The notes below the pieces were generated by a model. The model made no database searches. It saw nothing but the letters and a program-made list of their open reading frames with translations, and had not been told where the DNA came from. Below are positions 1-8,794 of a stretch of 64,000 bases of DNA, one piece after another; position 1 is the stretch's first letter; every line of letters begins with the position of its first letter. The position numbers were made by a program, and so were the translations under genes. The DNA is from Algoriphagus aquimarinus. Its GTDB lineage: Bacteria > Bacteroidota > Bacteroidia > Cytophagales > Cyclobacteriaceae. The stretch is taken from positions 43,435 to 107,434 of the forward strand of contig NZ_FOKK01000017.1 of the NCBI RefSeq assembly GCF_900112005.1. The letters are read 5' to 3'.

Positions 1-732
1 GTAATGGCAGATGAAGGACCAATGGTCAACTGGGCCTTTATTTCAGGAAGAAACATCCCTGATGTAAGTACAAGTACGACTCCTATGGACCCAAGTAATG
101 AAGTGGATCTCGTACTAGATAAACAAGTGTCTTCAAGCCTGATTCAGGTGGACTCAGATTTTGAATACAAAATCACGGTGACCAACAATTCAGAGAATAC
201 CAGCAATGACGTAGTGGTAACCGATGTACTACCTACCTCAGTAGAATACTTAGGTGCAGATGTATCATCAGGCTCGATATCCTACAACGCAGAAACGCGA
301 ACGCTGAGCTGGAATATGGTATCCATTGATCCAATGGTAGTAGAAACGATGACTATACAGGTGAAAGCGATTTCCGAAGGATCTGTCACTAATACTGCTA
401 GTGCTGTTTCAGACGATGAGGAACTTGAATCTTCCGATAACACAGATACAGTCACACATAGCCAATTGGTATTCAGAATACCAAATGTCTTTACACCGAA
501 TGGCGATGGTATTAATGATACCTGGGTTGTCAGAGGACTACAGGAATTCTTCCAGCGAAATGAACTGATGATAGTTAACCGTTGGGGTGTAGAAGTCTAT
601 AAATCCACAAACTATCAAAATGACTGGAATGGAGAAAATCTGATTGGTGGTACTTACTACTACCAGTTCCAATTAACAGATAGTCAGGGTGTAAGTCATA
701 CTATGACAGGTTACGTAACTATAATTAAGTAA
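1..732 (+). CDS. C-terminal part of a large secreted surface protein with DUF11-like repeat and T9SS/gliding sorting domain (5' partial)
   Basis: The frame is open from the left edge, so this is only the 3' end of a longer gene. Residues about 35-150 form a DUF11-like beta-sandwich repeat (VDLVLDKQVSSS start, NTASAVSDDEE near its end). The last ~85 residues have the pattern of the gliding-motility-associated C-terminal domain (CHU_C, type B sorting signal of the type IX secretion system): FTPNGDGINDTW, then NRWGVEVY, and a GGTYYYQFQLTD segment before the end. Known family behaviour is export through the outer membrane by the T9SS, with the C-terminal domain as address tag. The next gene, a PorP/SprF-like protein, starts 5 bases downstream; such pairs are common and the partner often helps export. 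The nature of the missing N-terminal part is unknown. Confidence 0.85.
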   Translation, partial: VMADEGPMVNWAFISGRNIPDVSTSTTPMDPSNEVDLVLDKQVSSSLIQVDSDFEYKITVTNNSENTSNDVVVTDVLPTSVEYLGADVSSGSISYNAETRTLSWNMVSIDPMVVETMTIQVKAISEGSVTNTASAVSDDEELESSDNTDTVTHSQLVFRIPNVFTPNGDGINDTWVVRGLQEFFQRNELMIVNRWGVEVYKSTNYQNDWNGENLIGGTYYYQFQLTDSQGVSHTMTGYVTIIK

Positions 733-737
733 GCAAG

Positions 738-1709
738 ATGAAACTATTTAAGATAATTACTTTGCTCGCTGGATGCCTGCTGCTGTCTCTAAATCACAGC
801 TTTGGGCAACAGGTACCTCAGTACAGTCAATACATTTTTAATCCTGTATTTATAAACCCTGCCTATGCAGGATATAAGCAGCAGCTGTATTTGCAGTCCT
901 ATTATAGGAAGCAGTGGACGGGTGTGACGGGGAGTCCTGAAACATTTGCTGTGGCAGGGGATACTTACCTTGAAGAAGCTCAGCTGGGAGTCGGAGGTCA
1001 ATTTCTGACAGATAAGTTGGGAGCTCAAAGGACGGTGGCTGCCTATGGAAATGTTGCCTATCATCTTCGCTTAAGTGATACTAAATTTCTGAGTTTTGGA
1101 GCAGGTGCAGGTATCGTTAATTCTCAAATGGATGGTTCTATGCTGAATCCTGATACGGACAATGATCCATCTATTCCATTGTCTAAGGAAAGAATTACTT
1201 ACCCGGATTTGAAGCTTGGTTTGTTTCTATATGACGAGCGTTATTATATAGGAATCGCAGCTGATCAAGTGCTTTCTTCAGTAGTTGATTTCGATAAGGG
1301 GGACGTAATGTTTGAGCCAAATCCCCATCTCTACATGACTGCAGGGTATCATTTTGATCTCAACTATAATTTTTCCTTTGTGCCTTCTATCATGTACATG
1401 GATGATTTCAAGGCTCCGGCCAGAATGGATATCAATGCCTCTTTGATACTGAATGATATGTTTTGGTTGGGAGCAGGATACCGGTTTGGTATAGATATGC
1501 CGGGTAGAGACATCCAAGAGGGATTGAAGAAATCTACCGCATTAGTGGGGATGGTTCAGGTACAACTTCGAGAAGGTCTACGGTTAGGATATGCATATGA
1601 CCATACACTTTCAAGATTTTCAGTGGGGAATTTTACCACTCATGATATTTCAATAGCATTCTTGTTTCCGCCTAAGCGTGTACGCTTGGTCTCTCCAAGA
1701 TTCTTTTAA
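738..1709 (+). CDS. PorP/SprF family type IX secretion-associated outer-membrane protein
   Basis: A 323-residue protein with a signal peptide ending near residue 23 (SFGQQ) and the family's opening signature: QYSQYIFNPVFINPAYAGY at the mature N-terminus, followed by alternating hydrophobic strands typical of an outer-membrane beta-barrel, ending in RFF. PorP/SprF proteins are needed for secretion or surface attachment of T9SS substrates and are usually encoded just after a large protein with a CHU_C domain, as here. It sits between that substrate and an OmpA-family lipoprotein with gaps of 5 and 12 bases, so the three genes are probably one operon. The family call is firm; which substrate it serves is inferred from position. 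Confidence 0.9.
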   Translation: MKLFKIITLLAGCLLLSLNHSFGQQVPQYSQYIFNPVFINPAYAGYKQQLYLQSYYRKQWTGVTGSPETFAVAGDTYLEEAQLGVGGQFLTDKLGAQRTVAAYGNVAYHLRLSDTKFLSFGAGAGIVNSQMDGSMLNPDTDNDPSIPLSKERITYPDLKLGLFLYDERYYIGIAADQVLSSVVDFDKGDVMFEPNPHLYMTAGYHFDLNYNFSFVPSIMYMDDFKAPARMDINASLILNDMFWLGAGYRFGIDMPGRDIQEGLKKSTALVGMVQVQLREGLRLGYAYDHTLSRFSVGNFTTHDISIAFLFPPKRVRLVSPRFF

Positions 1710-1721
1710 GCAAAATAACTG

Positions 1722-3677
1722 ATGAAAAGAATAATTTACATTACGAGCTTCCTGTTACTTTGCTTTGTGAGCTGTAAGCCTTTGGCTTATAAAAATTACT
1801 TAGAGGGAGTAAAACAGAGTGAAAATCTTAATTACTCTTCAGGTATTGAGAAGTTTTTGCAAAGTTGGAATGAATCGCCCGAGCCTGAGACAGCCAGAGG
1901 GTTGGCTCAGGCGTATTCCAAAATCAGGAATTTCGAACAAGCTGAAGAGTGGTACACTAGGTTGGACAGAGATGAGCAACTACTAGCTGAGGATCTAAAA
2001 CCCTATGCAGAAGCTTTGATTGCCAATTCGAAATATTCTGAGGCTACAGCTGTACTTTCTCGATTGGATTCAGCTCGAGCAAATCCCGAATTGGAATTTA
2101 TTTGGAAAACTGCTTTGGGGGGAAAATCATTTTTAAATAAATCTTCAGAATCAGCAATCAATCCTATTTCTGAAGTCAATTCTTCTTTTTCTGAATTTGG
2201 ACCGATGATCTCAGATGATTCAGTTCTTCATTTTACTTCAGATAGACTTATTTCAAAAAATACCAGAATAGATCCTAATAATGCGCTTAAAAGTGATGTG
2301 TACGGTTGGACAGGGAATGGATTCCTGAAAATGTACGAATTAGGCTGGGATGCTAAGAAAAAGACTGTAAAGGGTACACCTAGGGTGACCGAGAATTTGG
2401 AAAGTGACTTACACGTTGGGCCATTTTATGAGAAAGGAGACAATTTATTTTTGACTATAACTCAAGCTCAAAAATTTCAGAAATCAGGAAAAGGGACTTC
2501 TAGAAACTACACGTTATTCCCAGAGTTGTATTTCGCGCTCGATAGCGGTGATGTGAATTTGGATTCTTTTAGTCCATTGCCATTTAATGATGCTTTCTCT
2601 TATTCTGTATCTGATCCTTTTTATGATCCTTCAGATTCCAGACTATATTTTTCTTCTGATATGCCGGGCGGAAGTGGTGGTGCAGATTTGTACTTCTCTG
2701 AATGGAAGAATGGAGTATGGTCTACCCCCCAAAACCTTGGGTCAATAATCAATACCAGCGGAGATGAGAGAACTCCTTATGTGGATAAAAATGGTATGTT
2801 TTACTTTTCAAGTTCAGGACATGCTGGATTGGGAGGATTGGATGTTTTTAGAAGTTCTTTTGAAAATGGTGAGTATGTAAACCCAGAGAACCTTGGAAGC
2901 CCTATAAATTCTAACCGTGATGATTTTGGTTTGTCCTTAGTTCCGGGAAGTGATACTCAAGCTGTTTTTTCTTCTGATAGAAAAGGTGGTAAAGGATTGG
3001 ACGATATATATTTTGCCGACCTCAATGTTCAAAAAGATCTAGTTATCAAAGGTTCTATTATCGATAAGGAAACTGGACTGAAATTGAAAGATGCAGTCGT
3101 AACGCTTTATAATGATCAGAATCATCTAGAAAATACTTACGTTTCAGAGGAGGATGGCTCCTATAGATTTAAAGTCAATTTCGATCAATTGGTCCATGTG
3201 GAGGCAAAGAAAACAGGATACCTAACTGGTGCCTCAGGCGATATCTTAGTGCCTAAAGCTACTCAGTTTCAAGATTCTGTGCTCACTAGAGATATTTACT
3301 TAGATCAGATCAAAGTAGGCAAAACGTATACACTGGAGAACATTTACTACGATTTTGATAAGTGGGATATCCGCGAAGACGCAAAGCCGGAGTTAAATAA
3401 TTTGATTAAGATACTTAAAGACAATCCTACTATTAAGATAGAATTATACTCTCATACAGATTCCAGAGGCACAAATGCCTACAATCTTAAGCTTTCTGAT
3501 AAACGTGCCCAAGCTGTAATCGCTTATTTGATTGAATCAGGAATTGATGAAAATAGACTTAAGGGAGTAGGGTATGGGGAAGAAAAGTTGTTGAATTCCT
3601 GTGGAAATAACGTTTCCTGTACGGATGAGCAGCATCAGGAGAATAGAAGGACAGAATTCAAAATTACAGAATACTAA
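1722..3677 (+). CDS. OmpA-family lipoprotein with PD40 beta-propeller repeats (PorE-like)
   Basis: A 651-residue protein with a lipoprotein signal peptide whose lipobox cysteine is residue 18 (CFVSC). The N-terminal part looks helical and TPR-like (residues about 25-125). Several PD40/WD40-like blades follow, recognisable by YFSSD and VFSSDRKGGKG motifs (about 200-435). A carboxypeptidase-regulatory-like fold comes next (about 440-530) and an OmpA peptidoglycan-binding domain closes the protein (about 545-651, with YYDFDKWDIR and SHTDSRGTNAYN). Proteins of this build link the type IX secretion/gliding apparatus to peptidoglycan (PorE-like). It follows the PorP/SprF gene by 12 bases and precedes a strong terminator, so it is the last gene of its operon. 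Confidence 0.9.
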   Translation: MKRIIYITSFLLLCFVSCKPLAYKNYLEGVKQSENLNYSSGIEKFLQSWNESPEPETARGLAQAYSKIRNFEQAEEWYTRLDRDEQLLAEDLKPYAEALIANSKYSEATAVLSRLDSARANPELEFIWKTALGGKSFLNKSSESAINPISEVNSSFSEFGPMISDDSVLHFTSDRLISKNTRIDPNNALKSDVYGWTGNGFLKMYELGWDAKKKTVKGTPRVTENLESDLHVGPFYEKGDNLFLTITQAQKFQKSGKGTSRNYTLFPELYFALDSGDVNLDSFSPLPFNDAFSYSVSDPFYDPSDSRLYFSSDMPGGSGGADLYFSEWKNGVWSTPQNLGSIINTSGDERTPYVDKNGMFYFSSSGHAGLGGLDVFRSSFENGEYVNPENLGSPINSNRDDFGLSLVPGSDTQAVFSSDRKGGKGLDDIYFADLNVQKDLVIKGSIIDKETGLKLKDAVVTLYNDQNHLENTYVSEEDGSYRFKVNFDQLVHVEAKKTGYLTGASGDILVPKATQFQDSVLTRDIYLDQIKVGKTYTLENIYYDFDKWDIREDAKPELNNLIKILKDNPTIKIELYSHTDSRGTNAYNLKLSDKRAQAVIAYLIESGIDENRLKGVGYGEEKLLNSCGNNVSCTDEQHQENRRTEFKITEY

Positions 3678-3776
3678 TTCTTAGTAGGTAGTGATGGATG
3701 TTATGAACTTCGTCCAAGGAGCTACTAAAAATATTGTTATGGTTGGTATAAGTATACTAATGACCTATGTAACGGA

Positions 3777-3806
3777 AAAGACCGCCTATTTTAGGCGGTC
3801 TTTTTT
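3777..3806 (+). terminator. Rho-independent terminator after the T9SS operon
   Basis: An 8-bp perfect stem GACCGCCT/AGGCGGTC (3780-3787 and 3793-3800) with a 5-base loop is followed by six T. The A run before the stem lets it work in the opposite direction too, which suits its position between the OmpA-family gene and the oppositely oriented gene at 3888-4334. Confidence 0.92.
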
Positions 3807-3887
3807 AATAAATACACCAGTTTAATAGGGCGAAAATTGAATGTTTGTTGGTGTTAAGTTTCTAGTATTTAAGTGGTTAATTGTAAT

Positions 3888-4334
3888 TTAAACACACATG
3901 GGTTTTAGGAAATCCTGAATAAATTTGGATTTACTTTTCACAATATCTTCTTTTTGCTCGATTATATTTTTTGAAATACCAAGACTGAATTTTGTTACAG
4001 TCTCAACCAAACTTGATGTGTTCTCTTCAGTCGATTGTAAACTTTTGGTAAAATAGGCTAAAATTGAAGAATCCAAATCGTGCCTATAGACGATGTGTAG
4101 GGTGCCATTATTTCCTTTAAAGGCATTAATGGCATCTTCAATAAATCCCATCAAAATTTTCTTAACAGAATTCGAATCTCCCTTAATGAGAGGTAAGGAA
4201 TTGTCTATAGAAAATTGAAAATTGAATTTATCATTTTCGGTAATTATGTTTTCTAACAGTTCATAACTGTCAATAGTATCCATTCCTTGCTCCCTAGAAG
4301 AGTAGGTGATGTGAAAGTCTTGTGGATATGTCAT
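3888..4334 (-). CDS. Hypothetical protein resembling a degenerate histidine-kinase ATPase fragment
   Basis: A 148-residue protein without a signal peptide. Residues about 49-85 (LPLIKGDSNSVKKILMGF, then IEDAINAFKGN) follow the spacing of the N-box region of HATPase_c domains, where a conserved LxQVLxNLLxNAxKF stretch binds ATP. The key asparagines are mostly replaced by isoleucine, aspartate and alanine, and no G-box (DxGxG) follows. It may be a remnant of a sensor kinase or a non-catalytic relative. It stands alone between a bidirectional-looking terminator and a gene-free stretch. It could instead be an unrelated small protein, and expression is not certain. Confidence 0.45.
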   Translation of the reverse strand: MTYPQDFHITYSSREQGMDTIDSYELLENIITENDKFNFQFSIDNSLPLIKGDSNSVKKILMGFIEDAINAFKGNNGTLHIVYRHDLDSSILAYFTKSLQSTEENTSSLVETVTKFSLGISKNIIEQKEDIVKSKSKFIQDFLKPMCV

Positions 4335-5141
4335 GCTTAAGGTTTAGTGAATAGGAGCAAGACTAGGGTGATCGAGCTCTATTTTATTTAACGTGCAATG
4401 AAATTCAGATTTTGTGTGGTTTAGGGTTGAAAGTTGATTTTATGGGTGAAAAAGGATTTGAAAGTATAACTTGAATCGATATGTTTTGTTTTTATACATA
4501 CCAATTACTTAGGGAATCATTTTTCGATGTAATGATTTCCAGCTCGATGAATCAAGTTTTATTCCGATAATTTTTTTCTAAGATTTTAATCCTTTGGTTG
4601 GGTGACTTAAGGATTCTGGGCGCTTAGCAATTCCCTGAAAGCATCATCAAAAGTAGTCTAATGCAGCTTAATTGGATGAATACAATAATAAGATAGATTT
4701 CAAACAAAATAAAATTCTGAGACAGTTATAATTAAAAATGGATTAAATGACAAGTATTTTTACTCAAGATGGGGAATTTTTTTCCAGTCAGATTAAGTTT
4801 TTAATTTATAAATGCTTTAGGCAATAGATCAATAATTCGTATTGCAACTTTGTCAATGTTGAAGTTTGGAGATATACGAACAGAATTTCACTTCGGATCA
4901 GGCAACTGAACTATTTTTCTGCGAAGTTTAATTTTTAATTAATTGTTTTAATTATTTCAACGATGCTTAATTGACATCAACATTTCGGTATAGGATTGAT
5001 TCTTAATGCTTTTGTACATTCATTCGGGCACTATTTGAAAGGGGCCAAGGTTCTTCTTCCCCAGCCCTTAGGTCACTTTCATTTTTTCGGAATAATCGAA
5101 TGGGACCTTGTGCTTTGATGTTTTTTTATAGGTGCCTAGGC
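4335..5141. other. About 0.8 kb without a recognisable gene
   Basis: An A+T-rich interval with stop codons in all frames. I see no RNA gene, long repeat or conserved protein fragment on either strand. It separates the kinase-like fragment from the cupin gene, whose 3' end faces it. It may be a decayed region, in keeping with the truncated oxidase nearby. Confidence 0.5.
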
Positions 5142-5525
5142 TTAGGTAGAACTTTCCATCTCCGCCATTTTTTTACCAACATGGGCTATGACTTCAGAAA
5201 AATCCTTACTAGGACTGAATTCCAACATTGTTATATCTTCCTGAACAATACCTGTATGGCCTGCTGGCCAGTAAAATGCTTCTCCAGCACTTGTTAATTC
5301 CTCGGTGCCGTCATCATAAATAAGTAGAATTTTCCCTTCCAACACATAGCCCCAGTGCGCGCTATGGCAACTGTCATTATTCAATCCTTTCAGTAAGGGA
5401 GTGAAATCAGTTCCTTTTGGTAATTCACTATATCCTACAGTGATTCCACCACAATTTGGCATTGCTCGCATGATGGTATTCGGAGCTTGCATAATAACTG
5501 GAATATCTTCTTTTTTTACGTTCAT
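5142..5525 (-). CDS. Small cupin-domain protein
   Basis: A 127-residue single-domain protein. The cupin pattern is visible as HWGYVLEGKILLIYDDG (first metal-binding motif region) followed by AGEAFYWPAGHTG (second motif). The histidines at HSAHWG and PAGHTG are candidate metal ligands. No signal peptide, so cytoplasmic. It starts 26 bases after the end of the truncated FAD oxidase, on the same strand, so both were probably one operon read right to left. Its substrate is unknown. The start is chosen because the protein opens directly with MNVKKEDIPVI and no longer in-frame extension looks better. Confidence 0.8.
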   Translation of the reverse strand: MNVKKEDIPVIMQAPNTIMRAMPNCGGITVGYSELPKGTDFTPLLKGLNNDSCHSAHWGYVLEGKILLIYDDGTEELTSAGEAFYWPAGHTGIVQEDITMLEFSPSKDFSEVIAHVGKKMAEMESST

Positions 5526-5551
5526 GATTACAGTTTTTTAAAGGTTGAAAA

Positions 5552-6487
5552 TTACTTAGGTAGTATATTTTGATTGATTTTGAACAAGTTAGTTGGATCG
5601 AATTTCCTTTTTATTTGGCTGAGCCGGTCGTAGTTATGCTTATAACTGGCTTTGACTCGTTCCTGACCTTCATCCATCATAAAATTGGAATAGGCTCCTC
5701 CCGAAGAATAGGGATGTAATGCCTCCCAATAATCTTTACACCAATTGGTGATTAAACCTTTATTAGCTGGGTCTGGATCTACACCCACAATTACTCCAGC
5801 ATACTTGGTGTCTCTATACGCCCAGGGAGTGTCTTCAGCACCAATTCTACTTGCTGCTCCACTGATTGGATATAAATGCATCTGAGAAAGGGGAGTGGGA
5901 ATAGAGGAACCAAATATTAAATGTTGCTTGCTTACATCTGGGCCTAATTCATTGAAAAAATCTGCTCGCCAATACCATTGCAATCCTGAGGGGAAAAGTC
6001 CGTCGAATAAGGTCTGGATAGCAGGGTATGGCATTTCGCTCACATGTTCAAATAAAGGATTCATTTCCAATATGGGCTTGAACACTTCTTTTGCCTTGTT
6101 CATGTCGCCAGTATAGCACCACACGATACCGCAAAATTGTTTGTTATGTAAATGTTCAGGAAATGGTGGGCCGGGAATTGTCAGGGTTGCAATGAATCCA
6201 TTCAAGTCATCCTCAGCGTTGTGAATGAATGTATGATACCAATCCATTATTTCTTCTGTTTTTTCGATAGGCCATAAAGTAGGTCCACCAAAAACAGTTT
6301 TTACCGGATGTGCCTGAAATTTAAATGAAGTTACAATGCCATAATTTCCACCTCCACCACGAATAGCCCAGAATAAATCTTTATTCAGTTCAGCATTTAC
6401 AGTGACAAAACTTCCGTCCGCCAAAACCATGTCTGCTTCCAGTAAATTATCAATAGTTAGCCAAACTGCTTGTAAATGAGTGGGCAT
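5552..6487 (-). pseudogene. Truncated FAD-linked oxidase (berberine-bridge-enzyme family), N-terminal FAD half missing
   Basis: The 311 residues match only the second part of FAD-binding-PCMH/BBE oxidases. After eight unrelated residues the sequence enters at LTIDNLLEADMVLADGS and runs through NKDLFWAIRGGGGNYGIVTS, the substrate domain and the C-terminal BBE segment (FDPTNLFKINQNI). Full-length relatives are about 450-480 residues. The missing ~150 N-terminal residues carry the pyrophosphate loop and the histidine/cysteine that bind FAD covalently. An in-frame TAG lies just upstream and I find no remnant of the missing half in 6488-6798. The product is therefore probably inactive. The reading frame is otherwise intact, so the loss may be recent. 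Confidence 0.75.
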
Positions 6488-6798
6488 AAAAAAGCCTAGC
6501 TAGTAGAAGGAAACTGAAAAGATAAAATTAACCTTGTCGTACCTATCGCCACTTTTCCCAGTAAGTGCATAAAGCTTTTGCTATCAAGTCATTGTATTTA
6601 AAACTATTAATTGTAGTTTACAATACATTATCGACTAGAATCATATTTAGAAGGAGCCTTTGAACTGATAATTTGTCGCTCCTAGTAACAAGTGATTCAA
6701 TATTAAGTTGACTTTTGATGTGAAGTTTTTTTTATCCTGCCTATTTATCAAATAGTTAAGTGATGTAGGTCTTTCTTTAATTTTTAAAAACTGAATGC
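6488..6798. other. Divergent intergenic region upstream of the eCIS cluster
   Basis: 311 A+T-rich bases between the truncated oxidase (minus strand) and the DUF4157 gene (plus strand). It should hold the promoter of the injection-system cluster, but I cannot point to a convincing -33/-7 box, operator or terminator. No remains of the oxidase N-terminus are visible. Confidence 0.45.
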
Positions 6799-8709
6799 AT
6801 GTTTGATCAACCAATCAAAAAAGCTGAGACTAAATCCAGTACAGACACTAAGAAAAGCAATTTTCCAGAATCTACTTTATCAGGTAAACCGTATCAAATA
6901 GACCATAGACCTGAGGCAGTTTTTCAAAAAAAAATCATTGAAATCGCCCAATTTCGCAAAGTAGAAAATTTGCAAAATATATCTAGTTCTCCTTCAGAGG
7001 TTCAAGATCCTATCCAAAAGAAAAAAAATGATACTGGACTTCCGGATGGACTTAAATCTGGAATAGAGAATCTCTCTGGATATGGTCTTGATGATGTGAA
7101 TGTCCACAGAAATTCAACCAAACCTGCCCAACTGAATGCTCATGCATTCGCTCAGGGTACAGACATCCATCTTGCACCAGGCCAAGAGCAACATCTTCCG
7201 CATGAAGCTTGGCATGTCGTTCAGCAGAAACAAGGAAGAGTAAAACCAACCATGCAAACCAAAAATGGACACAGTGTCAATGATGATCTTGGCTTGGAAA
7301 GTGAAGCCACACTAATGGGAGGTAAAGCTCTACAAACAAAATCTAAAGGTGATACTAAAATAAAGACCGGGGTTTCCTCCCAAGTATCGCAGCTTGTGAA
7401 AGACGAGTCATTAAGGCCATACTTAGATCAACGGACAATTGAACTGAAGCAGAAAACTAGAGAGATACTTCAGGTTATGGGCACTTTGGGACAAGACTGG
7501 GAAAAAAATTATGGAAAACAAGGTAAAGATAAAGCAAGCGAAAAGGTAAAAGGTTTACTTGAGGGAGAAACTACAGATTATTCAGCTGAAATAAAGAAAG
7601 CAGCATTAAGGGAACTTTGGTCTAGACTTACTCCCGAAGAAAAACTACAAATGGCCTCCGAAGCAGCAAAAATGAGTGGATCAGCTCTTTCATCTTTACT
7701 CAGTAATGGTTGGACAGCTATTCAGGAATTGGTCCAAAGTTCAAACTCTGAACCTTCTGCAAAAAAAGAGAAGCAACCTCGAGAAAAAAGTAGTCAAGAG
7801 GAGCCAAAAAGAAAAGAAAAGCAAGTTGAATCCAGTAAAAGTGAGTCTGGTTCAAATTTCCCTAAACTTGGTAGTGCCGGATTTTTAAATGATTTAGAAC
7901 CGGAAGATATTTATAGGCTGTATAAGGCTAGAAAAAAAGTGCTGGATGAAATAGCAAAAGCAAAATCGAAAGTTACTGACACGGCTGGAGAATTAGGAGG
8001 CTTTGTAGGTGAAGAGGTGGGTAAATTCATGGACGAGCGGGATTTTGAAAAGAGAATGCTGGGACAAAAGAATGCATTTTTGGTAGCTGGAAAAAGACTG
8101 GAACTATTGAAAGAAGCTATAGCGGACAATGAGGATTCTAGCAGATATGAAAATGAAATAGTAGCCCTAGAATATGCGTTAAAGAGCTTGAATGGACCTG
8201 GTATTGTATTTAGATTCGAATTGAATGACTCAGCTAGAAAAGAGCACCCCAATAAATGCATGCTAACAATTGATGCGATAAGCAATTCAGGGCCAATTAT
8301 TACTAGAGACAATTCTTTTTTTGATGTGATTGGAAGTGTTAAAAGAGTTGGGGAAAGTCTAATTGAGTCAAGTAACTCTAAAAAGCTTAAACTCTCTAGC
8401 GCACAGCAGGATTTGTCCACAGAGTTAAAAGGTGCTTTGGACAAATCTTGGAGCAAATATACCAGTTGGGGTTGGACACCTGATGGAGTTAGTAAAATCA
8501 GGAAGGGGATAGACTCACATGGGGCTCCAAAAGAAAAGTTGGAATGGGCTAAAGGGATTGCAAAAGATGCTGCTGCCAAGGAAAGTAGTAACCGAAGTCC
8601 TGAGACCCAGATTTTTTATGAGCTTCTTGCAAAAGTTGATGTCACAGATGAGGTCAAATTAAAAACCATTACTGGAGAACTTCATCAAATTAGTTCCCTG
8701 CTTGGGTGA
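6799..8709 (+). CDS. DUF4157-domain protein, putative eCIS cargo/effector
   Basis: A 636-residue protein without a signal peptide. The DUF4157 domain spans about residues 85-180: LPDGLKSGIENLSGYGLDDV, then AHAFAQGTDIHLAPGQEQHLP and a zinc-protease-like HEAWH at 135-139 followed by VVQQKQGRV. DUF4157 is found at the front of many proteins encoded in extracellular contractile injection clusters and is thought to mark or process cargo. A Lys/Glu/Ser-rich linker (about 313-352) separates it from a long, mostly helical C-terminal part (about 360-636) in which I recognise no toxin domain. It is the first gene of the cluster, 85 bases before the AAA+ ATPase. Cargo role is inferred; a processing protease or assembly factor is the alternative. 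Confidence 0.8.
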   Translation: MFDQPIKKAETKSSTDTKKSNFPESTLSGKPYQIDHRPEAVFQKKIIEIAQFRKVENLQNISSSPSEVQDPIQKKKNDTGLPDGLKSGIENLSGYGLDDVNVHRNSTKPAQLNAHAFAQGTDIHLAPGQEQHLPHEAWHVVQQKQGRVKPTMQTKNGHSVNDDLGLESEATLMGGKALQTKSKGDTKIKTGVSSQVSQLVKDESLRPYLDQRTIELKQKTREILQVMGTLGQDWEKNYGKQGKDKASEKVKGLLEGETTDYSAEIKKAALRELWSRLTPEEKLQMASEAAKMSGSALSSLLSNGWTAIQELVQSSNSEPSAKKEKQPREKSSQEEPKRKEKQVESSKSESGSNFPKLGSAGFLNDLEPEDIYRLYKARKKVLDEIAKAKSKVTDTAGELGGFVGEEVGKFMDERDFEKRMLGQKNAFLVAGKRLELLKEAIADNEDSSRYENEIVALEYALKSLNGPGIVFRFELNDSARKEHPNKCMLTIDAISNSGPIITRDNSFFDVIGSVKRVGESLIESSNSKKLKLSSAQQDLSTELKGALDKSWSKYTSWGWTPDGVSKIRKGIDSHGAPKEKLEWAKGIAKDAAAKESSNRSPETQIFYELLAKVDVTDEVKLKTITGELHQISSLLG

Positions 8710-8794
8710 TAAGGATGGTACCATATTATTAGAAAGTCTTTTGAAAAGTCAGTAAGGAGTATTTCTAAGTATCTAACTCTATTGTTAAAAATAA

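Noticed and set aside
5100..5297. 65-residue plus-strand open frame
   Set aside because: Most of it is the complement of the cupin gene, and the Cys-rich product has no recognisable pattern.
7911..8579. 222-residue open frame on the minus strand
   Set aside because: It is opposite the DUF4157 gene and has the low-complexity Ser/Leu composition of an antisense shadow.
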